Positions 43,809 to 52,274 of a stretch of 64,000 bases of DNA are shown one piece after another. Both the position numbers and the translations under genes were made by a program. This DNA is from JANQQC01 sp965262255. GTDB taxonomy: Bacteria > Pseudomonadota > Alphaproteobacteria > Caulobacterales > Hyphomonadaceae. The notes under the pieces were generated by a model. That model ran no database searches and was not told the origin of the DNA. It was given only the letters and a program-made list of their open reading frames with translations. The stretch covers positions 1,302,001 to 1,366,000 of the forward strand of contig OZ253505.1 in assembly GCA_965262255.1 (NCBI GenBank), read 5' to 3'. How positions within the stretch are numbered: position 1 is the first letter of the stretch; each line of letters opens with the position of its first letter.

Positions 43809-45698
43809 TTAGCGGCGACCGAACAGGGTTTCAATATCCGCTAATTTTAGCTCAACATAAGTCGGGCGTCCGTGATTACACTGCCCTGAGTACGGTGTCG
43901 CCTCCATTTGGCGTAATAGAGCATTCATTTCTTCTCCATTCAGCCTCCGACCCGCCCGAACAGAACCGCGGCAAGCCATATTCCCCATCACATCTTCAAA
44001 CTTTTCTGACAACGCTAAGCCTGCATCATACTCTGCAAAATCATCGGCTAAATCCTTCACCAGTGCTTTTGCGTCCATTTCTCCGAATAGAGCAGGGGTC
44101 GCTCGAACACATATTGCACCCGCTCCGAAGGGTTCTATTTCCAGTCCCAGTTCTTTTAGTTCGAGAGCTCTTTCAACAACTCTTGTTACTTCGTCTTCGT
44201 TAAGTTCGACAATTTCGGGAATTAGCAAAGCCTGACGTTTTACATTACCTTCTGCCATTTGTATTTTCATTTTCTCGTACACCAACCGTTCATGAGCTGC
44301 GTGCTGATCGACAATAACGATTCCATCTTTTGTTTGAGCAACTACATACGTTTCGTGTAATTGCGCTCTTGCAACCCCTAATGGGAATTCGTCTGCTTCC
44401 TGTTCCGAAACAACAGCGGGTTCTGGAATAACTTGTCCAGTAGGAGCGCCGTCTTGGTTCGTTTCAAAAGGTTTGTTTATCGGTCTATTCTCAGTTTTTT
44501 TACTGTAGTCACCTTGTAAACGCGTATTATTTGAAACATTTGGATTTGACCACAGATTTCCAGACTTCGTTTCCGGTAGTGGTTGTTTTTTTATTTTTCC
44601 GAGCGCTTCGTCAGCGACTGTTGTACTCGCACGATGACCAGCGTCAGCTAATGCGCTGCGTAAAGCATTAACCATGAGTCCTCTTACATCTCTAGCTTCT
44701 CTAAATCTGACCTCTATTTTTGCTGGATGGACATTCACATCAACAAGTTCGGGTTCAATTTCTATAAACAAAGCAACAAGCGGGTGCCTGTCTCTTGCTA
44801 AAAAGTCTTGGTAAGCAGCTCTAACTACTGCATTTAACATCCGATCTTTAACTGGGCGGCGGTTAACATATAAATATTGCTTACTGGCATTGCCTCGATT
44901 TAGGGTTGGCAATCCGGCAAATCCGAAAATTCTTGCTCCGCTTCTTTCAGCACTAACAGGGACAGAATTGTCATGAAATTCTTGCCCCATTATCTCGCCG
45001 AGTCTTTTAAGTCGCCCTTCATTATCGTCTGACTCGGATACAAATTTACATATTGAACGACCGTTACTTTCCAAAGACATTGCTATGGTATGATTGGCCA
45101 TAGCTAATCGACGCATTGTATCCGTCACCGCATTTGCCTCGGATTGTTCTTTTTTCATGAATTTTAGCCGGGCCGGAGTCGCAAAAAACAGGTCGTTTAC
45201 TTCGACTCTTGTTCCACTGGATTTCCGACCTGTCCACGAAGCTGGCTTGGGACCCTCAATTTTTCCAGCGTTTACAATAATTTTTGACGCATCTGTTTTA
45301 TGGGGAGCCGATGTAATGGTTAAACGAGAAACTGATGCTATCGATGGAAGTGCTTCGCCGCGAAATCCCATTGAATCGATATCTTGTAGATTAATTTTTC
45401 CTCGTGCATCCGTTTTAAGTTTTGACGTTGCGTGGCGTTCTAATGCCATCGTTAGATCGTCAGCTGTCATTCCGCAACCGTCATCTTCGACTAGAATCCG
45501 TTTAAGTCCACCTCCATTAATGGAAACCGCGATTGAAGTCGCTCCTGCATCTATAGCGTTCTCTACTAATTCCTTAATAGCCGCCGCTGGTCGTTCAACC
45601 ACTTCGCCCGCTGCGATTTGATTAACCACATCGGTTGTCAGTTTAATGATTGCGGGTCGTTTAAGAGTGTTTGGTAATGAGGTCATAACAGAACTCAT
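43809..45698 (-). CDS. mutL: DNA mismatch repair protein MutL (with endonuclease motif)
   Basis: 629 residues. The GHKL ATPase is N-terminal: ELVENAIDAGAT, DDGCGM and FRGEALPSIASV, then the transducer with KQYLYVNRRPVKD. The C-terminal domain has DQHAAHERLVYE, fitting the DQHA-x2-E-x4-E nuclease motif, plus ACRGSVRAG and the C-x-HGRP zinc-site motif (CNHGRP). It therefore nicks DNA itself, as in bacteria without Dam/MutH. The chosen start has an extra MSSVM; a later ATG at residue 5 is possible. Confidence 0.96.
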   Translation of the reverse strand: MSSVMTSLPNTLKRPAIIKLTTDVVNQIAAGEVVERPAAAIKELVENAIDAGATSIAVSINGGGLKRILVEDDGCGMTADDLTMALERHATSKLKTDARGKINLQDIDSMGFRGEALPSIASVSRLTITSAPHKTDASKIIVNAGKIEGPKPASWTGRKSSGTRVEVNDLFFATPARLKFMKKEQSEANAVTDTMRRLAMANHTIAMSLESNGRSICKFVSESDDNEGRLKRLGEIMGQEFHDNSVPVSAERSGARIFGFAGLPTLNRGNASKQYLYVNRRPVKDRMLNAVVRAAYQDFLARDRHPLVALFIEIEPELVDVNVHPAKIEVRFREARDVRGLMVNALRSALADAGHRASTTVADEALGKIKKQPLPETKSGNLWSNPNVSNNTRLQGDYSKKTENRPINKPFETNQDGAPTGQVIPEPAVVSEQEADEFPLGVARAQLHETYVVAQTKDGIVIVDQHAAHERLVYEKMKIQMAEGNVKRQALLIPEIVELNEDEVTRVVERALELKELGLEIEPFGAGAICVRATPALFGEMDAKALVKDLADDFAEYDAGLALSEKFEDVMGNMACRGSVRAGRRLNGEEMNALLRQMEATPYSGQCNHGRPTYVELKLADIETLFGRR

Positions 45699-46150
45699 AT
45701 AGTCATTGATAAGGAGATTTCTACCTGCGTCCTGAGATGATTCTCTGAGAATCTAGACAAATCTCAGATTTTGAAGTTTCGTTCAGCCAATTGCCAGGTA
45801 AAATTATATCTTTAGATAAATATACAGGTTCAGTTTTGTCAGAGTACTTTTCGGCTCTATAGTGTTATCGTTTGGTTTCTAGAATCAAGCAATTATATAG
45901 AACTCTGCCAAACTAAACATTTACAACAGCACGTGAGGTATTGGTATCTTTTGCTTCCAAAGTGAAAACTGCATCAATTGCTCCGACTGAACAGGTTTTC
46001 CTGACGTTTTCTAATTGTGAAGGTAAACCAATCACAACTCGAATGAGGTGTTTTTCACAAAAGACATACTCCATGTTCCAAATCTAGAGTCGTTTCTAGT
46101 CCCACTCTATTGAAGCATAAAAATTTCCGTTGGTTGTCCTATCGGAATTA
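45699..46150. other. Gap between mutL and the alpha/beta hydrolase
   Basis: 452 bases. It holds a perfect palindrome GATTCTC-T-GAGAATC at 45739-45753, 41 bp upstream of mutL, and a small open frame on the minus strand (45913-46074, listed separately). Nothing else recognised. Confidence 0.5.
45913..46074 (-). CDS. Possible 53-residue small protein
   Basis: An ATG at 46074 begins a 53-codon frame ending at TAG 45913-45915. Composition looks protein-like (for example HLIRVVIGLPSQLE and AIDAVFTLEAKD), and a TTTGGAA purine patch precedes the start. It lies between the hydrolase gene and mutL on their strand. No family recognised; chance cannot be excluded. Confidence 0.35.
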   Translation of the reverse strand: MEYVFCEKHLIRVVIGLPSQLENVRKTCSVGAIDAVFTLEAKDTNTSRAVVNV

Positions 46151-47155
46151 CTACGAACTTGTTTGACGTTCGGGAGTTGAATGTGCCCACTCGCCCAACA
46201 AAGTTCTGAGTGCAGAAACAAATGCTAACGGTTGATCGAGCATTACATGGTGGCGAGCATGGGGAATAGAAATAAAGGGGACTTGGTGTCCGAGAAGGGC
46301 TTGCATATAATCTCCCACATCATCTGGCATTAGCCCAGATTCTTCCCCTCTAAATAGTGCAATTCGGCATTTACTTGCCTTTAACATTTCGGACGGCTCT
46401 CGACCAGCCTCAAATCTTTGCCAAATTCTTGGATCAAATTTCCATGTCCAACCTTCTTGGGAATCATTACCATGCACCCGTTTTAGGCTCCAGCGTGCGA
46501 TATAGTCTAGGGCAAAGTGATTTTCACAAAGTTGCGGCGGGGCGAGTCTGAAACGCGCCAACGCACTTTTGAGATCCGGATAAACTCTGTTACCTCTCAA
46601 ACTTCGAGGCGGACCTTGTCGCTCGCGATCTGGAGGATTTACAGGACTATCTACTATAACCGTTCCTTCAAATTGGTCTCCGTAATCAGCAGCAGTCAAT
46701 AGAGTTACAAAGCCTCCAAACGAATGCGCAACGATAATTGGTTTAGCGCTGGTCTTGAACATTCCGGCATCTCTGGCCACCTCTAATTGTTCAAGAGCAA
46801 AAGTCGCCATATCGTAAGTCTCTCTTCTCTCAGAATCGCCCATCCCAGAAAAAGAAAGAGCGGCGACATTGTATTTATCTGAAAAATATGGAGCAATGAA
46901 GTCCCACCAATGTGCGTGGGCTCCGTTGCCATGAACAAAAAGCAACCCGGGATTTTCTTTTTGTCCCCAACGTTGATAGTGAACATTTACTCCTTTTACT
47001 TCGACGTAGGTCGTCTCGTAGGACTGAGCGACCGCCTCGCGAAACCATTCGGGGGAAGGGGGTGTTTTCCCTTCATAACCTGTTAGAGGTCCGCTCTCCA
47101 AGGGAATTTCTACAGGCTGATCCTTAACTAAACGTTCCTGAGAAGACATCATCAA
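46151..47155 (-). CDS. Alpha/beta hydrolase
   Basis: 334 residues with the hydrolase fold. The oxyanion segment is LLFVHGNGAHAHWW, the nucleophile elbow AHSFGG, the acid likely D in the EESGLMPDD region, and the catalytic His in HARHHVMLDQP. No signal peptide. Substrate unknown; the pattern fits esterases, haloalkane-dehalogenase-like or epoxide-hydrolase-like enzymes. Confidence 0.87.
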   Translation of the reverse strand: MMMSSQERLVKDQPVEIPLESGPLTGYEGKTPPSPEWFREAVAQSYETTYVEVKGVNVHYQRWGQKENPGLLFVHGNGAHAHWWDFIAPYFSDKYNVAALSFSGMGDSERRETYDMATFALEQLEVARDAGMFKTSAKPIIVAHSFGGFVTLLTAADYGDQFEGTVIVDSPVNPPDRERQGPPRSLRGNRVYPDLKSALARFRLAPPQLCENHFALDYIARWSLKRVHGNDSQEGWTWKFDPRIWQRFEAGREPSEMLKASKCRIALFRGEESGLMPDDVGDYMQALLGHQVPFISIPHARHHVMLDQPLAFVSALRTLLGEWAHSTPERQTSS

Positions 47156-47242
47156 AGTCCTTGTGAAAAAATCCTAAATTTGAAACAGAAGTGAACTAAA
47201 TTTAATTCCGCAGTTGATGCATAAGTGCAAACCAGATTTTGG

Positions 47243-47797
47243 TCAGATATCCAAAGATTCTTGCATAACATCATCAACTACACCTAAGAAAGGTAATCCA
47301 CGATACTTTCCGCCATCATCCATGCCGTAGCCGACCAAATATTGGTTAGGGGCATCAAAGGCAAAAAGGTCCACTTTGCTCTGGTCTGCCGCGATCTCAG
47401 CTTTCTTTGCTAAGACGCACGTAATTACTTCGCTCGCCCCTTTTGTTATAAGGTGACTCTTAGCAAATGCGAGTGTCCTTCCTGTATCAAAAACATCGTC
47501 GACAAGTAATATTTTTCGGCCGTCGACTGGTCTCGCTAAGTCTGCTCTAACAACTATTCGTCCGGAGCTTTCTCGCTCATCTCCGTAGCTTTCGAGCCAA
47601 AGAACATCAAATTTCGGGTAAATCCCTCGTCGTCCTAAGGCTTTCATTAGATCAGCTACAAAGAAAGTTGCACCCATAAGTATACATACTATTGTCCAAT
47701 CATCGCCGACACGTTCAACCAAGCGATCAGCCAATTCGTCGATCATTGATTGCAAGTCGAGTTCTGATACGATCTCTTTTACATTTTGAGGTGTCAT
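47243..47797 (-). CDS. hpt: Hypoxanthine phosphoribosyltransferase
   Basis: Purine salvage enzyme of 184 residues. The PRPP-binding loop is ILLVDDVFDTGRTL, the N-terminal flexible loop region LMGATFFVADL, and the C-terminal aromatic segment NQYLVGYGMD. It converts hypoxanthine (and guanine) to the nucleotide. It stands between the hydrolase and zinc-ribbon genes. Confidence 0.92.
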   Translation of the reverse strand: MTPQNVKEIVSELDLQSMIDELADRLVERVGDDWTIVCILMGATFFVADLMKALGRRGIYPKFDVLWLESYGDERESSGRIVVRADLARPVDGRKILLVDDVFDTGRTLAFAKSHLITKGASEVITCVLAKKAEIAADQSKVDLFAFDAPNQYLVGYGMDDGGKYRGLPFLGVVDDVMQESLDI

Positions 47798-47877
47798 ACA
47801 AATACAATTCCTTTTTAGTCGGTGTAACCTTTAGTCTGGTCAGTACAACAAATTCACTATATTGATACCGAAGAAGT

Positions 47878-48603
47878 CTATTGACTGCGACTGACTCCGA
47901 CAATCGTCACTTCGTGAGAATGCCAGTTTGAAGGAGGGTCTTTAAATTCCACTTCGTACTGCAAAATAGACCCCGCAGAAAAGTCAGGCGAAGATATAGT
48001 CGCGAATTTCTCCATCAGTTTCCGATCAGATTCATCAAACAAATCGACACGTATCGGTAAAGTGTTCACTTGTTCACTCCCCATATTAGATATTTCTCCA
48101 GTGATTTTGAGAACGGTATCTTCACCAATCGTCTCTAATTTGGCTTCGCTCGACAGTACTTTCAAGTGTGATTGTGGAGTTTTAATTCCCCAAGCTTCGT
48201 ATATAGAATTTACAGCCGGGACTACTCGTATTATATCTTGGCGACTGGCAACGACAAATGCCCCAAAAAGAAAGGACAATATTGGGATGAGTACAAAAAA
48301 TACTGTACACCCACTTAGAGAGACAGATTTGAATTCTGGTTTTTTCAGTTTACTCTCGTCTGGCTTCTTTCTCTGAAAAGGAATACTCGGAGTCTTCGGT
48401 TTCGTATTCTCTTCTGTTTTAGGCTTTTTTTCCGTTTCCGTATTGGTTGGAGTGGCCTGTTCCACAACCTTTTTTACGGCCCACTCGTGTTCACAAGAGG
48501 CACATTTGAGATTGGTGCCTTCTTCGCTAATTGCGGCAACTTCAATCTCATATCGATTGGAACATTGCGGACACTCAATGACAATTTTGTCGGGAACATT
48601 CAT
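47878..48603 (-). CDS. MJ0042-type zinc-ribbon membrane protein
   Basis: 241 residues. An N-terminal zinc ribbon (C-P-Q-C near 14-17 and C-A-S-C near 34-37), a proline/lysine linker, one transmembrane helix (about 98-122), and a C-terminal DUF3426-like beta domain. This is an alphaproteobacterial family usually found near ftsE. Function unknown. Confidence 0.82.
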   Translation of the reverse strand: MNVPDKIVIECPQCSNRYEIEVAAISEEGTNLKCASCEHEWAVKKVVEQATPTNTETEKKPKTEENTKPKTPSIPFQRKKPDESKLKKPEFKSVSLSGCTVFFVLIPILSFLFGAFVVASRQDIIRVVPAVNSIYEAWGIKTPQSHLKVLSSEAKLETIGEDTVLKITGEISNMGSEQVNTLPIRVDLFDESDRKLMEKFATISSPDFSAGSILQYEVEFKDPPSNWHSHEVTIVGVSRSQ

Positions 48604-48795
48604 TCGGTATTACACCTTTAATTATATGTTTATTTTGACTAAATTTAGAGTCAGGAATTCATTTGTACTAGTTCGCATGGGGTCAGAGTATTCTCTATGG
48701 ATTGAACTAGCTACCTTAGAAAGTTTAAAGAGTGATTTCATTCGTATAGAAAACGGATAAGCAATAACATTATGTTCTTATCTGTCAATTCATTC

Positions 48796-49374
48796 TCAAA
48801 ACATTGTAGCCAGTTTAGTAGCAAAGATTATAATAACATAGATAAAATAGTCTCCCATCAGACTCATCTTTTCAGTAAAGTTCGCCAGGTTATCAAGAAT
48901 GACGACCAAGCTGAGTAAACATAAATAACAAATTTCCACTCGCGATTCCTGTTTAACTCCTTCAAAATTTTTCCTTCTTATTTTGGTAAACGTTTTTAAA
49001 AGTACTCGGCTAGAATCCGTCAACTTTCTCTTAGAACACTCTTTGGAATCAAGATTGTTGCCGCTGTCCGTTTCTTGAACGTCTTGCTCAAGGATCGAAC
49101 TTTCAAAGAGATTTAGGGGAGACTGAAAATTGTTATAGAACCCAAAGCGATTCAGTATCTGGTTTAACTCATACTGAGTCTCAAGTGCCGGCATAATTCT
49201 ATGCACATGAGGAAGTACGTTACGTTCAAAAATTTTTCTTTTTTGTTCTACGATAGCAAGGTGCCTGCGGTAAAATTCGATCTGAGGTTGTGAAAGCATT
49301 CTCGCATAATCCAGTCTGTCTACGACATCGGAATAATCATGCGTTGGTGTTAGTTTTGCAGTAAGAGCCATCAT
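48796..49374 (-). CDS. Uncharacterised protein with C-terminal membrane segments
   Basis: About 192 residues from the ATG at 49374, which follows a GGGGAGATA site. Charged helical N-terminal two thirds and two hydrophobic segments at the end (YLCLLSLVVILDNLANF and YFIYVIIIFATKLATMF). No family recognised. Divergent from ftsE. Confidence 0.5.
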   Translation of the reverse strand: MMALTAKLTPTHDYSDVVDRLDYARMLSQPQIEFYRRHLAIVEQKRKIFERNVLPHVHRIMPALETQYELNQILNRFGFYNNFQSPLNLFESSILEQDVQETDSGNNLDSKECSKRKLTDSSRVLLKTFTKIRRKNFEGVKQESRVEICYLCLLSLVVILDNLANFTEKMSLMGDYFIYVIIIFATKLATMF

Positions 49375-49518
49375 TATCTCCCCATGGTATATAGTATCTG
49401 AAGTGAACAGCCTAGAATAAGGCCAACGCATCTTGCATATTGCAACTGGAACTCCTATCTGTACCGTATACTATGCTTTCCCTTATCTGTCAAACAGATC
49501 GGGTTAGAACATTGGCTT

Positions 49519-50319
49519 ATGCAAACACCTCACACAAGACCTGTTTTGGTGTATTATAACGGTTTTCACGCTGTTGTAATTTTATTATCTGGAACTCAAA
49601 CTCACGTGGATTTCAACCCTGTCATCGATGAACCTACACTGCGGCTAGACCATGTCTCGTTGCGTTACAAACGTTCTCAAGCCGTCTTGGAGGACGTAAA
49701 CCTAGTGTTAGAACCAGGTTCTTTCTCATTTCTTACTGGACCTTCCGGAGCAGGGAAGTCCGCTTTACTGCAACTCATCTACCTTTTGGTCAAACCAACC
49801 TCAGGCACGATTACCATCTTTGGCGACCGAGTTTTCAACCAGTCTCGAAACGAACTCGCAAAACTACGTCAAAGGATCGGAATTGTATTCCAAAACCTCG
49901 AATTTCTTGATCACCTTACAGTTGCTCAAAATGCCGCTTTGCGACTACGAGCGAAGGGGCGAAAAGCCAAATCATACACCGATGACGTCGAAGAGATGCT
50001 TGTCTCTGTCGGACTTGGAAAGTATATAGGTGCCTTTCCTTCTCAATTATCGGCCGGCGAAAGACAAAGGCTCGGTATTGCTTGCGCCTTGGTCAGCGGG
50101 CCAGATTTGCTGATAGCCGACGAACCGACCGGCAACATTGATCCTGCTCTAGCTACCAAGTTACTTGATCTTTATATCGACTTGAATGAACAACTTGGAA
50201 CAACGGTGCTTTTTGCAACACACAATACGAATCTCATCGGAGATACCGATAGGAACGTGTACCATCTGGAGAAGGGGCGGTTGAGTGGCGAGACCTTAGA
50301 TTCGGAGAATGCGTCGTGA
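49519..50319 (+). CDS. ftsE: Cell division ATP-binding protein FtsE
   Basis: ABC ATPase of the FtsEX divisome complex, which activates peptidoglycan amidases. Walker A is GPSGAGKSA, the Q-loop VFQNLEFLDHL, the signature LSAGERQRLGIA, Walker B LLIADEPTGNID and the switch ATHN. The first ATG (49519) gives about 30 extra N-terminal residues over typical FtsE, so a later start such as GTG near 49605 is likely. It overlaps ftsX by ATGA-type coupling (50316-50319). Confidence 0.92.
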   Translation: MQTPHTRPVLVYYNGFHAVVILLSGTQTHVDFNPVIDEPTLRLDHVSLRYKRSQAVLEDVNLVLEPGSFSFLTGPSGAGKSALLQLIYLLVKPTSGTITIFGDRVFNQSRNELAKLRQRIGIVFQNLEFLDHLTVAQNAALRLRAKGRKAKSYTDDVEEMLVSVGLGKYIGAFPSQLSAGERQRLGIACALVSGPDLLIADEPTGNIDPALATKLLDLYIDLNEQLGTTVLFATHNTNLIGDTDRNVYHLEKGRLSGETLDSENAS

Positions 50320-51173
50320 AAAATCCGTCAATTCTTCCCCGCAATCCTGCCCACGAAACGACCCTGTTCTTTGTCGTCTCGACAATCTGTTTCTTTGCCG
50401 CGCTTGCAGGAATGATCTTCAAATCTACCTACGATACCGCTAATCAATGGACTCTAGAAGTTGAAGACCAATTAACCGTGCGGATTCTCAGTGAAAATCC
50501 TGGTAACGCCGAAAGTCTAATCTCAAATGTCAATGGTGTTATCTTGGCGCGGAAAATGGATCGAACTGAGTTAATTGAACTCTTGCAACCAAGCCTCGAA
50601 TCACAAGAATTTAGTTCCGATCTGCCTGTTCCTACACTTTTCGCAGTGACCATTGACCCAAATGTGTCCGGAGTAGACGAAGCTATAGAGAATGCACTCC
50701 TTAATCGAAACTATATGGCATCGGTTTCTTCGCATTCAGAGCGTTCTAAAGGCATCCGCCAGGGATTAGACGTAATCAGAATGACTTCGTTAGTGATAAT
50801 CGGTTTACTCACCGCAAGTGCCGTGGGTATTGTCATTATAGCGACACACTCTTCTGTCGTTTCGCAACAACAAGTTGCAAGAGTGCTTTATCTAGCTGGA
50901 GCGCCTGATGGATTCATAATGCGAATCTTCGCGGTAAGGTTCTGGGTTAACATCTTTCTTGCCAGTCTTATTGGAGCGTTGCTCGCACTAGGACTTCTAA
51001 TCTTGCTTATGCATGCCATCGGTAATGTGAGTAGCGTAGAGGGGTGGTTGCCGGTGTTAAGCCCCGACAATAAAGATTTTTTGATCCCTATATCGGTTCC
51101 GATCATAGCGAGTCTACTTACACTCGTGACGACACGATCGGCTGTTTTAGGTATCTTAAAGAAGCGTATATGA
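50316..51173 (+). CDS. ftsX: Cell division permease FtsX
   Basis: 285 residues with four helices: about 22-42, then 158-180, 207-232 and 255-280, with the extracytoplasmic loop after the first helix, as in FtsX. Sequence is divergent, as usual for alphaproteobacterial FtsX. It overlaps ftsE and plsC by four bases each. Confidence 0.88.
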   Translation: MKNPSILPRNPAHETTLFFVVSTICFFAALAGMIFKSTYDTANQWTLEVEDQLTVRILSENPGNAESLISNVNGVILARKMDRTELIELLQPSLESQEFSSDLPVPTLFAVTIDPNVSGVDEAIENALLNRNYMASVSSHSERSKGIRQGLDVIRMTSLVIIGLLTASAVGIVIIATHSSVVSQQQVARVLYLAGAPDGFIMRIFAVRFWVNIFLASLIGALLALGLLILLMHAIGNVSSVEGWLPVLSPDNKDFLIPISVPIIASLLTLVTTRSAVLGILKKRI

Positions 51174-51895
51174 GTACTGTTCGATCTATTGCATTCATAG
51201 TTTGGCTTTACGGTGCATTGGTAGTACTGGGAATAATCTGGCTTCCGTCGTTATTGTTGCCACGAAAAGCTCTAAAATTAGGGATTGTCGTATACTCCAA
51301 AGTTATTAAATGGGGACTGAAAGCTATTTGCGGTATAAGAACAGAGCTTCGTGGCACGGAAAATATCCCGGAAGGCCCGCTTCTAGTTGCCTCCAAACAC
51401 CAGTGTATGTGGGATGTGTTTATTCCATTCTTGCTTGTCGACGACCCCGCAATCATTATGAAACAAGAGTTGGTGTGGTACCCATTTATAGGTTGGTACG
51501 CTCTCGCAATGCGAATGATACCTATTGATCGGGGAGGAACCGTAAAGACGCTTAAAAAAATGGTTGCACTCGCCAAAGTGAGGGCAAGTCAAAACAGACA
51601 AGTCCTTATTTTCCCCGAGGGAACAAGAAAAGCACCTGGTGACAAGCCGTCCTATTTTGCTGCCGGAGTGTTTATGCTTTACCGCGAACTCGGAGTACCG
51701 TGTTTACCGATTGCCACAAACTCTGGTTTATGTTGGCCCGCACACGGACTAAAACGAAAACCCGGTGTAGCCGTCTACGAAGTACTGCCCGTTATTCCTG
51801 CTGGCTTAGGTAAAAAAGAGTTTATGAAACTTTTGGAATCTACGATAGAAAACTCCTCCAACAAGTTACTTGAGGAGGGATCAGTTGACACATAA
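51170..51895 (+). CDS. plsC: 1-acyl-sn-glycerol-3-phosphate acyltransferase
   Basis: Acylates lysophosphatidic acid to phosphatidic acid at the inner membrane. Motif I is H-Q-C-M-W-D (the HX4D catalytic pair), motif III FPEGTRKAPG, and motif IV PIATNSG. An N-terminal hydrophobic helix anchors it. It has 241 residues. The ftsE-ftsX-plsC order is typical of alphaproteobacteria. Confidence 0.93.
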   Translation: MSTVRSIAFIVWLYGALVVLGIIWLPSLLLPRKALKLGIVVYSKVIKWGLKAICGIRTELRGTENIPEGPLLVASKHQCMWDVFIPFLLVDDPAIIMKQELVWYPFIGWYALAMRMIPIDRGGTVKTLKKMVALAKVRASQNRQVLIFPEGTRKAPGDKPSYFAAGVFMLYRELGVPCLPIATNSGLCWPAHGLKRKPGVAVYEVLPVIPAGLGKKEFMKLLESTIENSSNKLLEEGSVDT

Positions 51896-52274
51896 TTTGG
51901 TATCATTGAGGCCCTATTCGAGCATTTTCCGAACTGATTGTCCCATATTCTCTAACATCTAACCAGTTTTCTTGGGAAAAGAACTGAACAATCTAGCCAA
52001 CTCGATAGAAAAATGATCTAAGACACTATACCCCCTTAAAGTACTTGAAGCGCTAGGCGAATCGACTTCTATCTTAACCGATTCGTTTGCTCCACTTTAG
52101 ATTAACCTTATTCTCCAAGCGTCTGAAGATTCTCTTGTCCTATCGTTCACCACCGCCCACAATATGTTCTGAGGAGCTTTTCGAATGAAAGAATTGACAA
52201 AATTGCCCGTACACGTTAGAGGGTACATCCGTCAATGTATCTGCTACAACCTAGTTTTGTAGAAGGAGTAAAAT
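51896..52274. other. Gap between plsC and the second DUF262 gene
   Basis: 379 bases with no gene seen. A seven-base inverted repeat, CGAATCG with CGATTCG (about 52055-52085), could be a weak hairpin. An AAGGAG at 52263-52268 serves the gene at 52275. Confidence 0.5.
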
